Shown here: positions 1 to 10,700 of the stretch, piece after piece
How the letters are laid out: every line of letters begins with the position of its first letter
Position numbering within the stretch: position 1 is the first letter of the stretch
From: Sphingobacterium sp. R2
GTDB lineage: Bacteria > Bacteroidota > Bacteroidia > Sphingobacteriales > Sphingobacteriaceae
Direction: 5' to 3'
Assembly: GCF_040760075.1 (NCBI RefSeq)
Contig: NZ_CP142884.1
Span: 434,001 to 498,000 of the forward strand
DNA length: 64,000 nt
Translations under genes and position numbers: made by a program
The notes under the pieces: generated by a model
Seen by the model: only the letters and a program-made list of their open reading frames with translations
Database searches by the model: none
What the model was told of the DNA's origin: nothing

Positions 1-824
1 ACGCTCACATTTGCACCGACATTAAATGCACTTAAACGCTTGTTCAGATAACCGGACAATGCAATTGAGTTTTCTTTGGCTTTGTAGGCATCTTTAAACA
101 AATAGCCATCAACTTTCGCCGAATAGCTTATTGCCTGTTCATTTTTGGGATCTACATTACTTGATAGTTCACCATTTAAATAGATATCAGTAAATGTCTG
201 TTTATCTGGACTTGTATTTAACAATGTTGTTCCCGATTGATCGAAAGTCTGACCATAGAAATTTGTACCATAACGATTGTAACCAAGCGTACCCTTTACT
301 GTTACCGCATCCAACACCCGGCGGCCAAAAACACCAATATCTTGTGTACTGAATTTCTGTCCGTCAATATTACCCTTTTGGCTCAGATGCTTTGCAAATA
401 AGCCGAATCGCGTATTTTCATACTGTTCAGAAGCTAAATAAGCCTCGCCCAAGATACTGTTATAGTTACCGATACCAAACTTGACATAGTTGCTACTATG
501 CTCAAACGGTTGTGCGAAAGGAATCTCCTGCACATTTAACTGTTTCAATCCAGTATTGATATCCAATTTCTTATCCAAAATATTGTTGTAGGTCAACTTG
601 GGCTGGTATTCCCTTTTATTGGTCATATCCGGACTGCGCCGAATTTTCACAGCATCTGCAAGAATGGGTTTATAATCACGAACAACATCAAAAGAATCGA
701 TAGTGACTGGTTTCTCAGGATCATTCTTCTTGCCTGTTTCTTGTGCAAAAGAATTCAATCCCACGCCCATCAAAAGCGCTGCTAAAGTATATTTCTTCAC
801 GTTTCTATTTTGCAACTTCTTCAT
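1..824 (-). CDS. Outer-membrane beta-barrel protein, TonB-receptor-like (3' part outside window)
   Basis: The reading frame is open from the ATG at 822-824 to the window edge, giving about 274 residues of the N-terminal part. It begins with a basic stretch and a hydrophobic segment ending in NSFA|QE near residue 27, a good signal peptide. The rest is rich in alternating polar and aromatic residues with many N, Y and G, as in the barrels of Bacteroidota outer-membrane proteins. I see no clear TonB box or plug, so calling it a TonB-dependent receptor would go beyond the sequence. The start lies 6 bases after the stop of the TPR gene upstream, so the two are surely cotranscribed. Exact role unknown. 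Confidence 0.7.
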   Translation of the reverse strand, partial: MKKLQNRNVKKYTLAALLMGVGLNSFAQETGKKNDPEKPVTIDSFDVVRDYKPILADAVKIRRSPDMTNKREYQPKLTYNNILDKKLDINTGLKQLNVQEIPFAQPFEHSSNYVKFGIGNYNSILGEAYLASEQYENTRFGLFAKHLSQKGNIDGQKFSTQDIGVFGRRVLDAVTVKGTLGYNRYGTNFYGQTFDQSGTTLLNTSPDKQTFTDIYLNGELSSNVDPKNEQAISYSAKVDGYLFKDAYKAKENSIALSGYLNKRLSAFNVGANVS

Positions 825-830
825 TATATC

Positions 831-3800
831 CTATTTCTTTTTGTTGTTCAATTTATTTAGACGTTCTTTTGCTGCAGGCAAAATATCGTCTTTCGCGTCA
901 TAGTTATCCACAATTGATTCAAGCGTAGCTTTGGCCTGGAAGATATCACCTTTACCTGCATAAGCATCAGCCATCGTAATAAAGCTTTTCGCAACCCAAT
1001 ATTCGTACGAAGAGAAATTATCAGACAGATCCATTGCCGTTTTAATACAAGCATCATATTGTTTATTTTCCAATTGCAGCAAAGCAACATTGTATTTTGC
1101 TTCTGCCCCATAAACCGTACGGCTCTTCAATGCAGCTAAACTAAATTCTTTCATTGCCTCAGCTTTCTTATTTTGCTTTACGTAACATTTACCGGCATAT
1201 AAGTAGGCGTTTGCAATCTCCTCTTCCGAAGATTTCTCGTAATTTTTAACCGCGTTGGTATAATTTAATGCCTCTTTATAATCTCCAATTTGATAATAAG
1301 AAACCATCAGGTTGTTGATCGCAAAACCATAGTTGGATTTGTATTCAGAAGTAAGCTCGAGCTTTTTCAATAGCTGCGTAGCCTCATTGTATTTCTTTTG
1401 TTTCAAATACAAGTTAGAGACAGAAATCAGCGTGCGCTCTGTATAGGGGGAAGTCCAGTCATTCAAAATAATATTGTAATCATGTAACGCATCCTCTGTA
1501 TTTCCGAGGGCAGCATTACTTTCGGCACGGATAAACCGTGCATATTTCTCTTGATTTGGTTTTGGGAATTTATCGAAGTACGCATTTACAGCTTCTACAG
1601 CACCTTTATAATTTCCTCTAGAAAATAAAGTTGTCGCGGTGGAGAATGAACGGGAATCTTGCTCTGATTTCGAAACATCACCAAGGTTGGTACCTGTTGC
1701 ATATTTGATATAACCAGTCGCGTCGCCCTTGTCCAAATAGATATTTTCAATGGAGCGCATAGCCTGTCTGGCTTCGTCCGTTGAAGCATACTGATCGACC
1801 ACACGTTGGAATGTTGCCAGCGCAGCATCATTGTTATCTTGATTATACTGAACCAGACCAATCGTTACCAAAGCACGTGGTACATAACTGCTGCGCGGAT
1901 ATTTTTCCACCATGGTTTGGAGTCCAGCAATGGCCTGATCACTTTCTCCCATTAAGAAACGCGTGTAAGGAATCTCAAAGGCAATATCGTCGGCATAATT
2001 AGAGTTCGGAAATTGCGCAATAACAGCATTTAACGTAGCAATTTTACCGTTATTATCACCTTGTAACCCTTGGATAATACCTCTTTGGAACAATGCATAA
2101 TCCTGGCTAGGTGCTTTAGAAGAGATTAATTTATTGTATTCTGTTAAAGCGCGGCCGTAATTTTTAGAAGAGAAATATGAGTCACCCAAACGTGCGATGG
2201 CATCGTTACGTGTATTCATCTCTATTCCTTTTGAGCCACCCGAGGCGAGGAAACGCTCGAAATAATTAGCGGCAGTATTATAATTACCATTACGAAAAGC
2301 AGCGTAGGCCAAAGCATAATTGGCATAACCATACACATCGGTTTTACTAGCTCCAGGCAAACGTAGAAACTTATTGAAATTGGTTACAGCTTCACCGTAT
2401 TTACGAACTTCATACATCGCTTCTGCTTTCCAATACGTTGCTAAAGCATAAATTTCCTCATCATAACGAAACTGTTCAGAACGCATGAATAAGGAGATTG
2501 CATTTTCAAAAGCACGTTCGTTATAATACTCCAAACCTCTATAATAGGTTACTTTTTGATAGGCGGCGTTTGCCTCTTTCCCGCGTTTAGGAATAGACTC
2601 CAAAATATCTACTGCCTCGCGGTAATTCTTTGTACTCAGCAACACTTCAGCAAGCAGCGTTTTAGCTTCCTCCAAACGTTTCGATTTTGGATATGTTTTC
2701 AGATATTCCTGTGTCGAAGCTAATGCGACCTGGTGAAATTCTAATTCATATGAAAGCTTCGCATAGTTAAACAAGCCCTCTTCTTGCATTGCCGGATCAA
2801 AATCCAGCTTCGAAGCACGGAAAAATGCGTTACGTGCAGATTGCTTATTGCCTTTCTTCAAAAAGGCATCCCCCAAGGTAATCATCGCAGACTGATAATA
2901 AGCATCTGGATCGGTCATCTTTTCCAATTCAGTGATCGCCTTATCATAATCTTTCAATTTATAAGCGATATAACCGATTTGGTAGCTATCCTGATTATTC
3001 TGGGTTTTACCTTGATCTTGTGCCTGGAATTTATCGTAATACGCTTTGGATGTTTTTAAGTCGCCTTTGATAAAGTAAGTCGCCGCGACAATACGGAACA
3101 TCTCTGTTTCATTTTCTTGCTTTGTACGCGACAAAATCGGCAATGCATAATCCAACACATCGTCGTAGCGTTTATCCAAGAAATATAAAGCCGTGATATA
3201 ATAAGGGTAGCTATTTTCGAACTGCTTAGATCCGTTGAGACGTTCAAATTCATTCAACGCCGTTTTATATTCGGCGTCTAGGTACGAAAGATAAGCGTAA
3301 TAATAAATAGATGCCTCCTGAAATTCTGTTTTCTGATCTTTTAAGCTTTCGAATAAAGGTTTTGCGGCCTTATAATCTTTTGTCATAAAGGAAGCATAAC
3401 CATACTTAAAGCGGTACTCTACATTCTCTTTACCCGCAAGATTTTTGCTATCAATCTTGTTAAACCACTCTAGCGCTTTAACGTAGTCTTTTTTAGCATA
3501 GTATGATTTACCGATCTGAAAGTAAGCTGCTTTCGCATTTGCACTAACAGGGAAATCTTTAATGTATTTCAAAAAACGATCTTCGGCATCCGACTCCCCT
3601 AATTCCAAGGCGCAAACAGCTTGATAATACCGGACATTTTCTTTCAATAAAGAAAGCTCCTCTGTCTCATCCAATTGCAAATTGGATTTTGTCCGCAAAG
3701 CTTCAACACGATCAAATTGCACCGAAGCGGCACTAAATTTTCCGCGTTCATACAACTCCATTCCCGTTTTATACGCCTTGTTGATTTGTTGCCATTCTGT

Positions 3801-3869
3801 CTGTTGCGCTAATGCTGGCGTCGCCATAACGGTTAATGCAACTCCCACCTGGTAAATCTTCTTATACAT
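831..3869 (-). CDS. Large secreted tetratricopeptide-repeat protein
   Basis: This 1012-residue protein has a signal peptide ending in PALA|QQ at residue 21. Almost all of the mature chain is made of TPR-like helical pairs, with the usual pattern of A/G at position 8, Y at 11 and A at 20 (for example Y-x-K-A-x-x-x-F motifs) repeated from about residue 30 to the C-terminus, which ends in a lysine-rich tail. Such proteins act as periplasmic or outer-membrane scaffolds. The gene lies directly upstream of, and 6 bases from, an outer-membrane barrel gene, so the pair probably works together in the outer membrane. No enzymatic domain is visible. The partner and process are not known to me. Confidence 0.85.
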   Translation of the reverse strand: MYKKIYQVGVALTVMATPALAQQTEWQQINKAYKTGMELYERGKFSAASVQFDRVEALRTKSNLQLDETEELSLLKENVRYYQAVCALELGESDAEDRFLKYIKDFPVSANAKAAYFQIGKSYYAKKDYVKALEWFNKIDSKNLAGKENVEYRFKYGYASFMTKDYKAAKPLFESLKDQKTEFQEASIYYYAYLSYLDAEYKTALNEFERLNGSKQFENSYPYYITALYFLDKRYDDVLDYALPILSRTKQENETEMFRIVAATYFIKGDLKTSKAYYDKFQAQDQGKTQNNQDSYQIGYIAYKLKDYDKAITELEKMTDPDAYYQSAMITLGDAFLKKGNKQSARNAFFRASKLDFDPAMQEEGLFNYAKLSYELEFHQVALASTQEYLKTYPKSKRLEEAKTLLAEVLLSTKNYREAVDILESIPKRGKEANAAYQKVTYYRGLEYYNERAFENAISLFMRSEQFRYDEEIYALATYWKAEAMYEVRKYGEAVTNFNKFLRLPGASKTDVYGYANYALAYAAFRNGNYNTAANYFERFLASGGSKGIEMNTRNDAIARLGDSYFSSKNYGRALTEYNKLISSKAPSQDYALFQRGIIQGLQGDNNGKIATLNAVIAQFPNSNYADDIAFEIPYTRFLMGESDQAIAGLQTMVEKYPRSSYVPRALVTIGLVQYNQDNNDAALATFQRVVDQYASTDEARQAMRSIENIYLDKGDATGYIKYATGTNLGDVSKSEQDSRSFSTATTLFSRGNYKGAVEAVNAYFDKFPKPNQEKYARFIRAESNAALGNTEDALHDYNIILNDWTSPYTERTLISVSNLYLKQKKYNEATQLLKKLELTSEYKSNYGFAINNLMVSYYQIGDYKEALNYTNAVKNYEKSSEEEIANAYLYAGKCYVKQNKKAEAMKEFSLAALKSRTVYGAEAKYNVALLQLENKQYDACIKTAMDLSDNFSSYEYWVAKSFITMADAYAGKGDIFQAKATLESIVDNYDAKDDILPAAKERLNKLNNKKK

Positions 3870-3901
3870 AATATGTGAAACCTTAATATGTTATTTATCT
3901 G

Positions 3902-3909
3902 CAAATGTA
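3902..3909 (-). promoter_or_regulatory. -7 box for the TPR/barrel operon
   Basis: On the minus strand this reads TACATTTG, an exact match to the Bacteroidota -7 consensus TAnnTTTG. It lies 32 bases before the ATG at 3869. A -33 TTTG is present only at a short spacing (14 bases), so the upstream part is uncertain. Confidence 0.45.
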
Positions 3910-4141
3910 AATGAATCTTCTCCCAAACCCTGATAAAATTGCTCTGAAATGCGAGTATATTGAATGCTCCTTACCTTTTATAGGTGCTTAGGATCGCTTC
4001 AAATTTATCGAAATTCAATTCAAATCTCCACTGCTAAAGAGATAGTTTTATTCATTCTACTAAATTATACTTTAATTGAGCTATTTTACACAAAAGTTAT
4101 TAACATCTGTGAATAATACTGTATTATAACGGAAATTTTGC

Positions 4142-4177
4142 ACAAAAAATATGCCCGACAAAAATAAAGTCAGGCAT
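4142..4177 (-). terminator. Rho-independent terminator after pyrB
   Basis: On the minus strand an ATGCCTGAC arm pairs with GTCGGGCAT across a short AT-rich loop (one G-T pair) and is followed by a T-rich run. It lies 24 bases past the pyrB stop. Confidence 0.7.
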
Positions 4178-4200
4178 AATATTTCTTAAGCCAATACCGT

Positions 4201-5139
4201 CTATCCGCGTTGTCCTGCCAATAAGTATAAGACAGCCATACGTACAGCAACACCGTTTTCAACCTGATCCAAAATAATGGAGTGTTCACTGTCGGCAACG
4301 TCCGATGTGATTTCGACGCCACGGTTGATTGGTCCAGGGTGCATAATCGTGATGGGTTTATCCAAAGAGTCCAAAATCTCTTTATTCAGCCCATAAAGCA
4401 TGGAGTACTCTCTTAATGATGGGAAATAAGCAATATCTTGGCGTTCCAATTGAATTCTTAACATATTTGCTACGTCACACCAATTCAGCGCCTTTCTCAA
4501 ATCGTGCTCCACTTTTACACCCAATGAAGTGATATGTTTCGGAATTAATGTAGTCGGTCCACAGACCATCACTTCCGCACCCTGCTTTTGAAGACATAAG
4601 ATATTAGACAGCGCAACCCGTGAGTGGGTGATATCGCCTACTATAGCAACTTTTCGACCAGCCACATCGCCATAACGCTCGCGGATTGAAAAAGAGTCCA
4701 GTAAAGCTTGTGTCGGATGTTCATGTGCTCCGTCACCTGCATTGACAATCTGCGCATCCACATGCTTACTTAAAAATACCCCTGCACCAGCATAAGGATG
4801 TCGCATCACAATCATATCAACCTTCATCGCGAGGATATTGTTGACGGTGTCTATCAGCGTCTCTCCTTTACTTACGGAGGACGATGATGCTGCAAAATTA
4901 ACAATATCTGCAGAGAGTCTCTTTTCAGCAAGTTCAAAAGATAGACGTGTGCGCGTAGAGTTTTCAAAAAAAACGTTGGCGATTGTAATATCCCGTAAGG
5001 AAGGAACCTTTTTAATCGGTCTGTTTAATACTTCTTTAAAATTACTTGCTGTATCCAGGATCAATTGGATGTCGTTTTCATTTAGATCTTTGATCCCCAA
5101 TAAATGGCGGGTACTTAGTTGTTCTGCTACAGATGACAT
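4201..5139 (-). CDS. pyrB: Aspartate carbamoyltransferase catalytic subunit
   Basis: This 312-residue enzyme condenses carbamoyl phosphate with aspartate, the first committed step of pyrimidine synthesis in the cytosol. The carbamoyl-phosphate loop STRTR is at residues 61-65, followed by the SSSSVSKGE region with the catalytic loop, the HPTQALLD motif, and the C-terminal HPGPINRG motif of the aspartate-binding domain. Length is normal for the catalytic chain. No pyrI regulatory subunit follows; control is expected to come through PyrR, encoded 91 bases upstream on the same strand, as in many PyrR-type pyr operons. Confidence 0.96.
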   Translation of the reverse strand: MSSVAEQLSTRHLLGIKDLNENDIQLILDTASNFKEVLNRPIKKVPSLRDITIANVFFENSTRTRLSFELAEKRLSADIVNFAASSSSVSKGETLIDTVNNILAMKVDMIVMRHPYAGAGVFLSKHVDAQIVNAGDGAHEHPTQALLDSFSIRERYGDVAGRKVAIVGDITHSRVALSNILCLQKQGAEVMVCGPTTLIPKHITSLGVKVEHDLRKALNWCDVANMLRIQLERQDIAYFPSLREYSMLYGLNKEILDSLDKPITIMHPGPINRGVEITSDVADSEHSIILDQVENGVAVRMAVLYLLAGQRG

Positions 5140-5230
5140 TTTAGCGTATTCAAATATTTACTAATCATTTTGTATTGAAAGTACTCGTTCCCAAGGCCAA
5201 AATAGACTTTAGAACGTTGAAGCACTTCTA

Positions 5231-5794
5231 TTAATCGCCAGCTGACGTCTTCTTTTCTGTAATCAGGATAATGCTATCCTGATCATCTGACTCTTTCCAG
5301 TTAACAATTACTTTTTGCGAATCAATTGAATCGACCTGTATGCCGATATAATCAGGTTGAATAGGAATCTGTCTGGAGAATCTACGATCGACCAAAACAA
5401 GCAATTCTATTCGTTTTGCACGGCCAAAGGCCTGTACAGCATCCATTGCGGCACGAATAGTACGTCCTGTCCATAAGACGTCATCTATAAAAATGACCTC
5501 CTTACCTTCTACAATAAAATTGATATTTGTGCTATTTGCTAAGAGTGGACCAGCATTTCCTTTTGTGCGGAAGTCATCGCGGTAAAAGGTAATGTCCAAA
5601 TCGCCAACTAAAATCTCTTTACCGATCATTTGTTCGAGCTCTTTGACAATACGTCTCGCTAAGAAAGTTCCTCGGGGTTGAATACCTATGACGACAGCAT
5701 TTGAAAAATCACCGTGATTCTCAATCAATTGACGACATAGTCTTTGAATTGTGATTTGAAATTTTGGTCCGTCTAATAAAATCGACTGTTTCAT
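5231..5794 (-). CDS. pyrR: Bifunctional pyr operon regulator / uracil phosphoribosyltransferase
   Basis: This 187-residue protein has the type I phosphoribosyltransferase fold. The PRPP loop is seen as VIFIDDVLWTGRTIRAAMDA, and the N-terminal part carries the IGIQPRGTFLARRI segment typical of PyrR. In characterised species PyrR binds pyr mRNA with UMP to cause attenuation and has weak UPRT activity. It is the first gene of a two-gene operon with pyrB. I looked for an anti-terminator/attenuator hairpin in the 91-base gap to pyrB and did not find a convincing one, so the mode of regulation here is open. Confidence 0.93.
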   Translation of the reverse strand: MKQSILLDGPKFQITIQRLCRQLIENHGDFSNAVVIGIQPRGTFLARRIVKELEQMIGKEILVGDLDITFYRDDFRTKGNAGPLLANSTNINFIVEGKEVIFIDDVLWTGRTIRAAMDAVQAFGRAKRIELLVLVDRRFSRQIPIQPDYIGIQVDSIDSQKVIVNWKESDDQDSIILITEKKTSAGD

Positions 5795-5810
5795 TATGGG
5801 AATGTTTGAG

Positions 5811-5818
5811 CAAAGCTA
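5811..5818 (-). promoter_or_regulatory. -7 box for pyrRB
   Basis: The minus strand reads TAGCTTTG, a full TAnnTTTG match, 16 bases before the pyrR ATG. No good -33 TTTG at normal spacing is seen. Confidence 0.45.
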
Positions 5819-6040
5819 CACTTTTTTTATAGAAATAACGCCATGAGCGGCAATTAATTTCACTATTTGCATCCCATTGGCACATTATTAAAAAGTAATT
5901 TAAACACAGTATATCTCGCTTTCCGTAAAATTTGCAAACCTATTACTTCAGCATATCAACAGATTTTTTCGAGCATATATAACACTTACTAGCAATTAAT
6001 TACAGAAAATACCATAGCATCGACCTGTCATACATGAACA

Positions 6041-7438
6041 TTACTCATCACGCTCGACAGGTTTATTATTCCGTGCAAAAAAATACACAGGCACACCGAT
6101 CAAGACAAGTATAAATCCAGGCCAGGTATATTGCGGTTTATAAATAATCAGTAACACGCAAAAAACCGTACCTATTACAAGATATAAAATTGGTGTAACC
6201 GGAAATAGGAACGTCCTATAGGAGCGCTCTAAATCGGGCCTTCTAACACGCTGAATAATGACACCGAGTACCGTGATCATATAGAATATCACAATTACAA
6301 AGGATATCATATCCAGCAAATTCCCGTACTGGCCGCTTAAACAGAGTAATGAAGCCCAAATTCCCTGTAGCCACAATGATCTTGCCGGCACATCGTACTT
6401 GTTGTTGGGAATTGCCTGTTTCAAAAACAAACCATCCTTGGCCATGGTCTGAAAAACACGCGCTCCTGACAATGCAAGTCCGTTGACACAACCAAATGTC
6501 GAGATCATAACTAAAATCGCCATCGCTATTGTACCACTATGACCTAATATTTTCTCAGCGGCCGCAATCGCGACCCGATCATTGGCAGCAAAAGCGATCT
6601 CCTCTCTACTTAAAGCCGCCAGGTAAATGTAATTACAACTGATATAGAGCAGCATGACCAAGCTTGTACCGATTACCAAGGCGCGTACAACATTACGCTG
6701 CGGGTTGACAATTTCGCCGGAAACAAACGTTACATTTTCCCAGGCCACACTGCTGAACACCGAACCGACCATTGCAGCAGCTAATGCTCCCATCAAAGCG
6801 CCTCCAGAGATCTGCGACCAGCCTACACCTTTTAAATTCTGGAAAGAATCCCAGCCGTAAGCCATGTTTTCCGAAAAATGATTTTGTTTAATCAAGAACA
6901 AACCACCTAAAATCAACAAAATCAAAGCAATGATTTTTGCAGAAGTAAAAAAAGATTGGACAGTTTTTCCACTTTTAATTCCCCGGGTATTAATAAAGGT
7001 AAGCAGCATTATCACGCCCATTGCGAGAATCTGGATCCAGGTAATCTTAAATTCCCCCCGCTGGAACAGTGGTGGAGCATCATTCAACTGCGGGATAAGA
7101 TAGGCCGTAAACTTACCAAAAGCCACTGCTACCGCTGCTATCGTCCCTGTTTGAATGACCGTAAATAAACTCCAACCATATAAAAAGCCGATAGGTTTCC
7201 CAAATATTGCTGTCAGATAGGTGTATTGCCCACCAGCCTTTGGATACATCGATGATAATTCGCCATAGCAGATTGCAGCAGCGACCGTTGCCAAAGCCGT
7301 TAACAACCACACCACTGCCAACCAATATCCGGACCCCAGCTGCCGCATCATATCGCTCGATACAATGAAAATACCACTCCCGATCATCGACCCCATGACC
7401 AGCATCACTGCATCCCACAATTTTAATTGACGTTTCAT
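6041..7438 (-). CDS. APC-family amino acid permease
   Basis: This 465-residue protein is an integral inner-membrane transporter with about 12 hydrophobic segments. The N-terminus has the APC signature MLVMGSMIGSGIFIVSSDMM, with the GSGIF substrate-binding break in helix 1, and the YPKAGGQYTYL motif follows in helix 3. It belongs to the amino acid-polyamine-organocation superfamily, close to LAT/serine-threonine exchanger-like members, and probably imports or exchanges a neutral amino acid; the substrate cannot be read from sequence. It is preceded on the same strand by a short candidate membrane-peptide gene 42 bases upstream. A gap of about 245 bases separates it from pyrR downstream. Confidence 0.9.
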   Translation of the reverse strand: MKRQLKLWDAVMLVMGSMIGSGIFIVSSDMMRQLGSGYWLAVVWLLTALATVAAAICYGELSSMYPKAGGQYTYLTAIFGKPIGFLYGWSLFTVIQTGTIAAVAVAFGKFTAYLIPQLNDAPPLFQRGEFKITWIQILAMGVIMLLTFINTRGIKSGKTVQSFFTSAKIIALILLILGGLFLIKQNHFSENMAYGWDSFQNLKGVGWSQISGGALMGALAAAMVGSVFSSVAWENVTFVSGEIVNPQRNVVRALVIGTSLVMLLYISCNYIYLAALSREEIAFAANDRVAIAAAEKILGHSGTIAMAILVMISTFGCVNGLALSGARVFQTMAKDGLFLKQAIPNNKYDVPARSLWLQGIWASLLCLSGQYGNLLDMISFVIVIFYMITVLGVIIQRVRRPDLERSYRTFLFPVTPILYLVIGTVFCVLLIIYKPQYTWPGFILVLIGVPVYFFARNNKPVERDE

Positions 7439-7480
7439 ATGCTATTTGTTTAGTATGATTTTCATTGGCAAAAGAACACC

Positions 7481-7600
7481 TTACATCCGGCATTCTAAAT
7501 CACTTGCTTCATTATTGCGCACTCGACACCTTCTTAGATAACTATAAAGACAATATAAAAGCGCCATTACTAGGCACATCTGTATAATAAGCTTTTCCAT
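7481..7600 (-). CDS. Candidate small membrane protein (39 aa)
   Basis: A 39-codon frame from the ATG at 7598-7600 to a TAA at 7481-7483 encodes a peptide with one hydrophobic segment (about residues 4-21, IIQMCLVMALLYCLYSYL) followed by an RRCRVR basic patch, as in single-pass small membrane proteins with an inside-positive tail. An AGGAGGAG sequence sits 8 bases before the ATG on this strand, which is unusually strong for this phylum where Shine-Dalgarno sites are rare. It lies 42 bases upstream of the APC permease start. No family is recognised and it may still be chance. Confidence 0.4.
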   Translation of the reverse strand: MEKLIIQMCLVMALLYCLYSYLRRCRVRNNEASDLECRM

Positions 7601-7660
7601 AGAAGAATCTCCTCCTCATTCGGGTCGGTTTATAAGCCCTTAAGCTAAGAAAAAATAATC

Positions 7661-7719
7661 AAAAAAAAGCTGCCCTTTGCTACAAATTTCTGTTTTGAAT
7701 ATCTGTAGCAAAGGGCAGC
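7661..7719 (-). terminator. Strong terminator after the DUF2723 gene
   Basis: A perfect 16-base-pair stem (7669-7684 with 7704-7719, core GCTGCCCTTTGC) encloses a 19-base loop, and on the minus strand is followed by eight T. It lies 28 bases past the stop of the DUF2723 gene. Confidence 0.88.
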
Positions 7720-7747
7720 CCTTATCTTAAAATGGTATCGCTAACAA

Positions 7748-10700
7748 TTACTCAACACCATACTGTTGTTTATATAATTTCTCCAAATCGGTTACCTGCT
7801 GTAGCAACTGTTTTTCCGATGTGGTAGCCAAAATGCTCTTATAGGCACCCAATGCGCGTAAAGCTGTACCAATATTAGAATATTCCAGCTCCGGCTTCGT
7901 TTGTGCAATATCCTGATACCACCGCATATTTTGCGTCATAAATTTCAGGTTACGGTTTACGATCTCATTTGCACGTTTCGTTTCTCCTGTTTCATACAAT
8001 ACATTGATAATTGGAATATACCCCAAAATATCGCGCATTAGATAAACACGCTTCGGCATCTTTTCATAAGTCTCGACGGCAACTTTACGCGCTTCATCCT
8101 TACGACCTTCCATCATTAATTGTGTCGCCGTACCACCCATTACTGTATTTGTAATCATGGTAATCATCCGGTAAGACTCTGGATCCAAGTAAGAAGCATG
8201 TGCCATATTACCCCATTGATATTTTGTGGTAATGTCTTTGTAAGCAGACTGTGTATCGACCAATGTACCTTCTGCACCTGCAGGAGTTGCAATAGGCATT
8301 AAGCGCAATGCAAAACCCTCTTGCACCAAATATTTATCTAAGCCAAGGTAATTGTCATTTGGAACTGTTGCTGCAAAATAAATTGGACGTTTCCAATCGT
8401 TATTTAACAATACGTTTAATATCGACAACTCCGCTCTAGAAACATAATTTCTATTGTAAGTCCAGCTCATGGTATCGACAATAGATTCTTGCCATGCTTT
8501 AGGCACGACATTATTTTTCAGAACAGATTCTTTATTCACCGGAAGACTAAAGTTTTTGGTTGGCAAAAAGTTTTCAAACTTACCACCTCTCAATTCCAAT
8601 TTGTTCTTCTGGTCGTCAGACAATAAAATCTGCATGATCAAATCCAGATCTACATGTCCTGGAACTTTCATATCCTGATAATAAAGCACTTCGCGAACAC
8701 CTTTCTTGAATTTTTCATCGTCGATATTGATCGGTAAACCCTCGGCCTGATTCACTTTTTGTTTCATCTGGCGCATATACCAGTCCGAACTCAATAAACT
8801 TAAGTTTACGACACGTACATCCGGACGATAATTTTCAACTTCCTGAACATACCATAAAGGATAAGTATCGTTATCACCGTAAGTAAATAAAATCGCATTA
8901 GGTGCACATGACGCCAAATAGTTTTTAGCAAGATCACGGGCAGTTGTTTTCTCCGAGCGGTCATGATCATCCCAGTTCTGGAAGCCCAACAATACCGGAG
9001 CGCCCAATAGGCAGACTACTGTAGCGGCACCAGCGGCAATTTTACCATCCACTTTTTTGCTTAAATAATCCGCGATAGCGAAAACCCCAAGCCCTATCCA
9101 AATGGCAAAGGCATAGAATGAACCGGCATACGCATAATCACGCTCACGTGGTTGGAGTGGGCTTTGATTTAGATATAATACAATTGCTAATCCTGTAAAG
9201 AAAAACAACAGACCCACAATTCCCGCATCACGTTGTCTCTTTCCAAAATGCCAGAATGCACCGATTAAACCAATGATCAAAGGCAAGAAATAATATTTAT
9301 TGTTCGAAGGATCAGTTTTCAATGAATCTGGAATGGCATTCTGTCCACCGTTATGCATTTGGTCAATCGGCTTGATGCCCGCCTGCCAATTACCTTCGGT
9401 AAATGAGCCCTGACCTTGTTGGTCATTCTGACGACCGGCAAAATTCCACAAGAAATAACGGCCGTACATATGTCCGATCTGATAACTGAAAAAGAACTTG
9501 AGGTTATCGGCAAAAGTCGGCGACTGACCTTCCGGAATTTTTAAGTAATCACGATAATATCCATCATGCCCATCTCGATTGCTATAAACACGAGGGAAAA
9601 ACATCGTTTTATCGTATTTATAGTCCATACCGTTCTCCACCTTGGTATACTTGTCTTTATCTTTTCTGTACGTATACGTAGGCTCAGCATCAACTACCTG
9701 TGCATCGAAAGTAGGTCCGTTTAAAAGCGGTTCACTAGCATATTGCTCACGTCCAAGATAACTCACAAAAGAAAATGCATTATCCGGATCACTGTTATTT
9801 AAGGTTGGATTTGCCTTGGCGCGTACCATGATCATGGCAAAAGAGCTATAACCAAAAACAATAAACGCAGTGCTGATCAAAATTAGGTTCAACATGGGTT
9901 TAACCTTTTTAATTGAATACCAAATACCATAGACAAATAAAGCGACAGCTAAAATCATGAACAGATTAAATCCTGTCCCAAAACCCATGCCCAAACTATT
10001 CACAAAGAACAGATCAAAATAAGCTGCCACTTTCACCGTATATTGGATAATACCCCATAAAATGAGGGCCAAAACAACGACACCTATTAAGAAAGCTTTT
10101 ATTGCTCCCGAAGAAGTTACTGTTTTTGAACGCTTAAAATAAATCACTAAAGCAATTGCGGGAATTACCAATAAGTTGAGTAAGTGTACCCCGATAGAAA
10201 GGCCCATCACATAGGCGATAAAGATCAACCAGCGGTCCGCACCAGCCTCATCGGCATGATTTTCCCATTTTAAAATCCCCCAAAATACTACGGCTGTACA
10301 TAAAGAAGACATGGCATAAACCTCAGACTCTACGGCAGAAAACCAAAAGGTATCTGTAAAAGCATAGGCCAATGCTCCTACAGCACCCGAACCAAATATC
10401 TTAATTAAATCGGTCGACGTAAACGATCCATCAACACCCTTTACAACGATTTTCTTTGCTAAGGCTGTAATTGTCCAAAACAAAAACAAAATGGTCAGAC
10501 CACTACATACCGCCGATCCGACATTCATCCAGAACGCAATTCGTGTCACATCTCCACCAGCAAGGTTGGAGAATATATTCTGAATCATTAAGAATAAAGG
10601 TGCTCCCGGCTGGTGCACAATTTGAAGCTTGAAGGCTGAAGCGATAAACTCACCACAATCCCACCAACTCGTCGATCGTTCGGCAGTCATGACATATGCT

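Larger units (their letters stand above)
3870..4200. other. Non-coding gap upstream of the TPR gene
   Basis: This 331-base AT-rich stretch holds the terminator of pyrB at its right end and a -7 promoter element for the TPR gene at its left end. Between about 3930 and 4140 I see no open frame, RNA gene or strong hairpin. Confidence 0.5.

Noticed and set aside
831-3869. Long repeat array or recent tandem repeats in the TPR gene
   Set aside because: The repeats are only at the protein-pattern level (TPR); no DNA repeat units are visible.
5140-5230. PyrR attenuator between pyrR and pyrB
   Set aside because: No hairpin with T run or conserved PyrR-binding loop was found.
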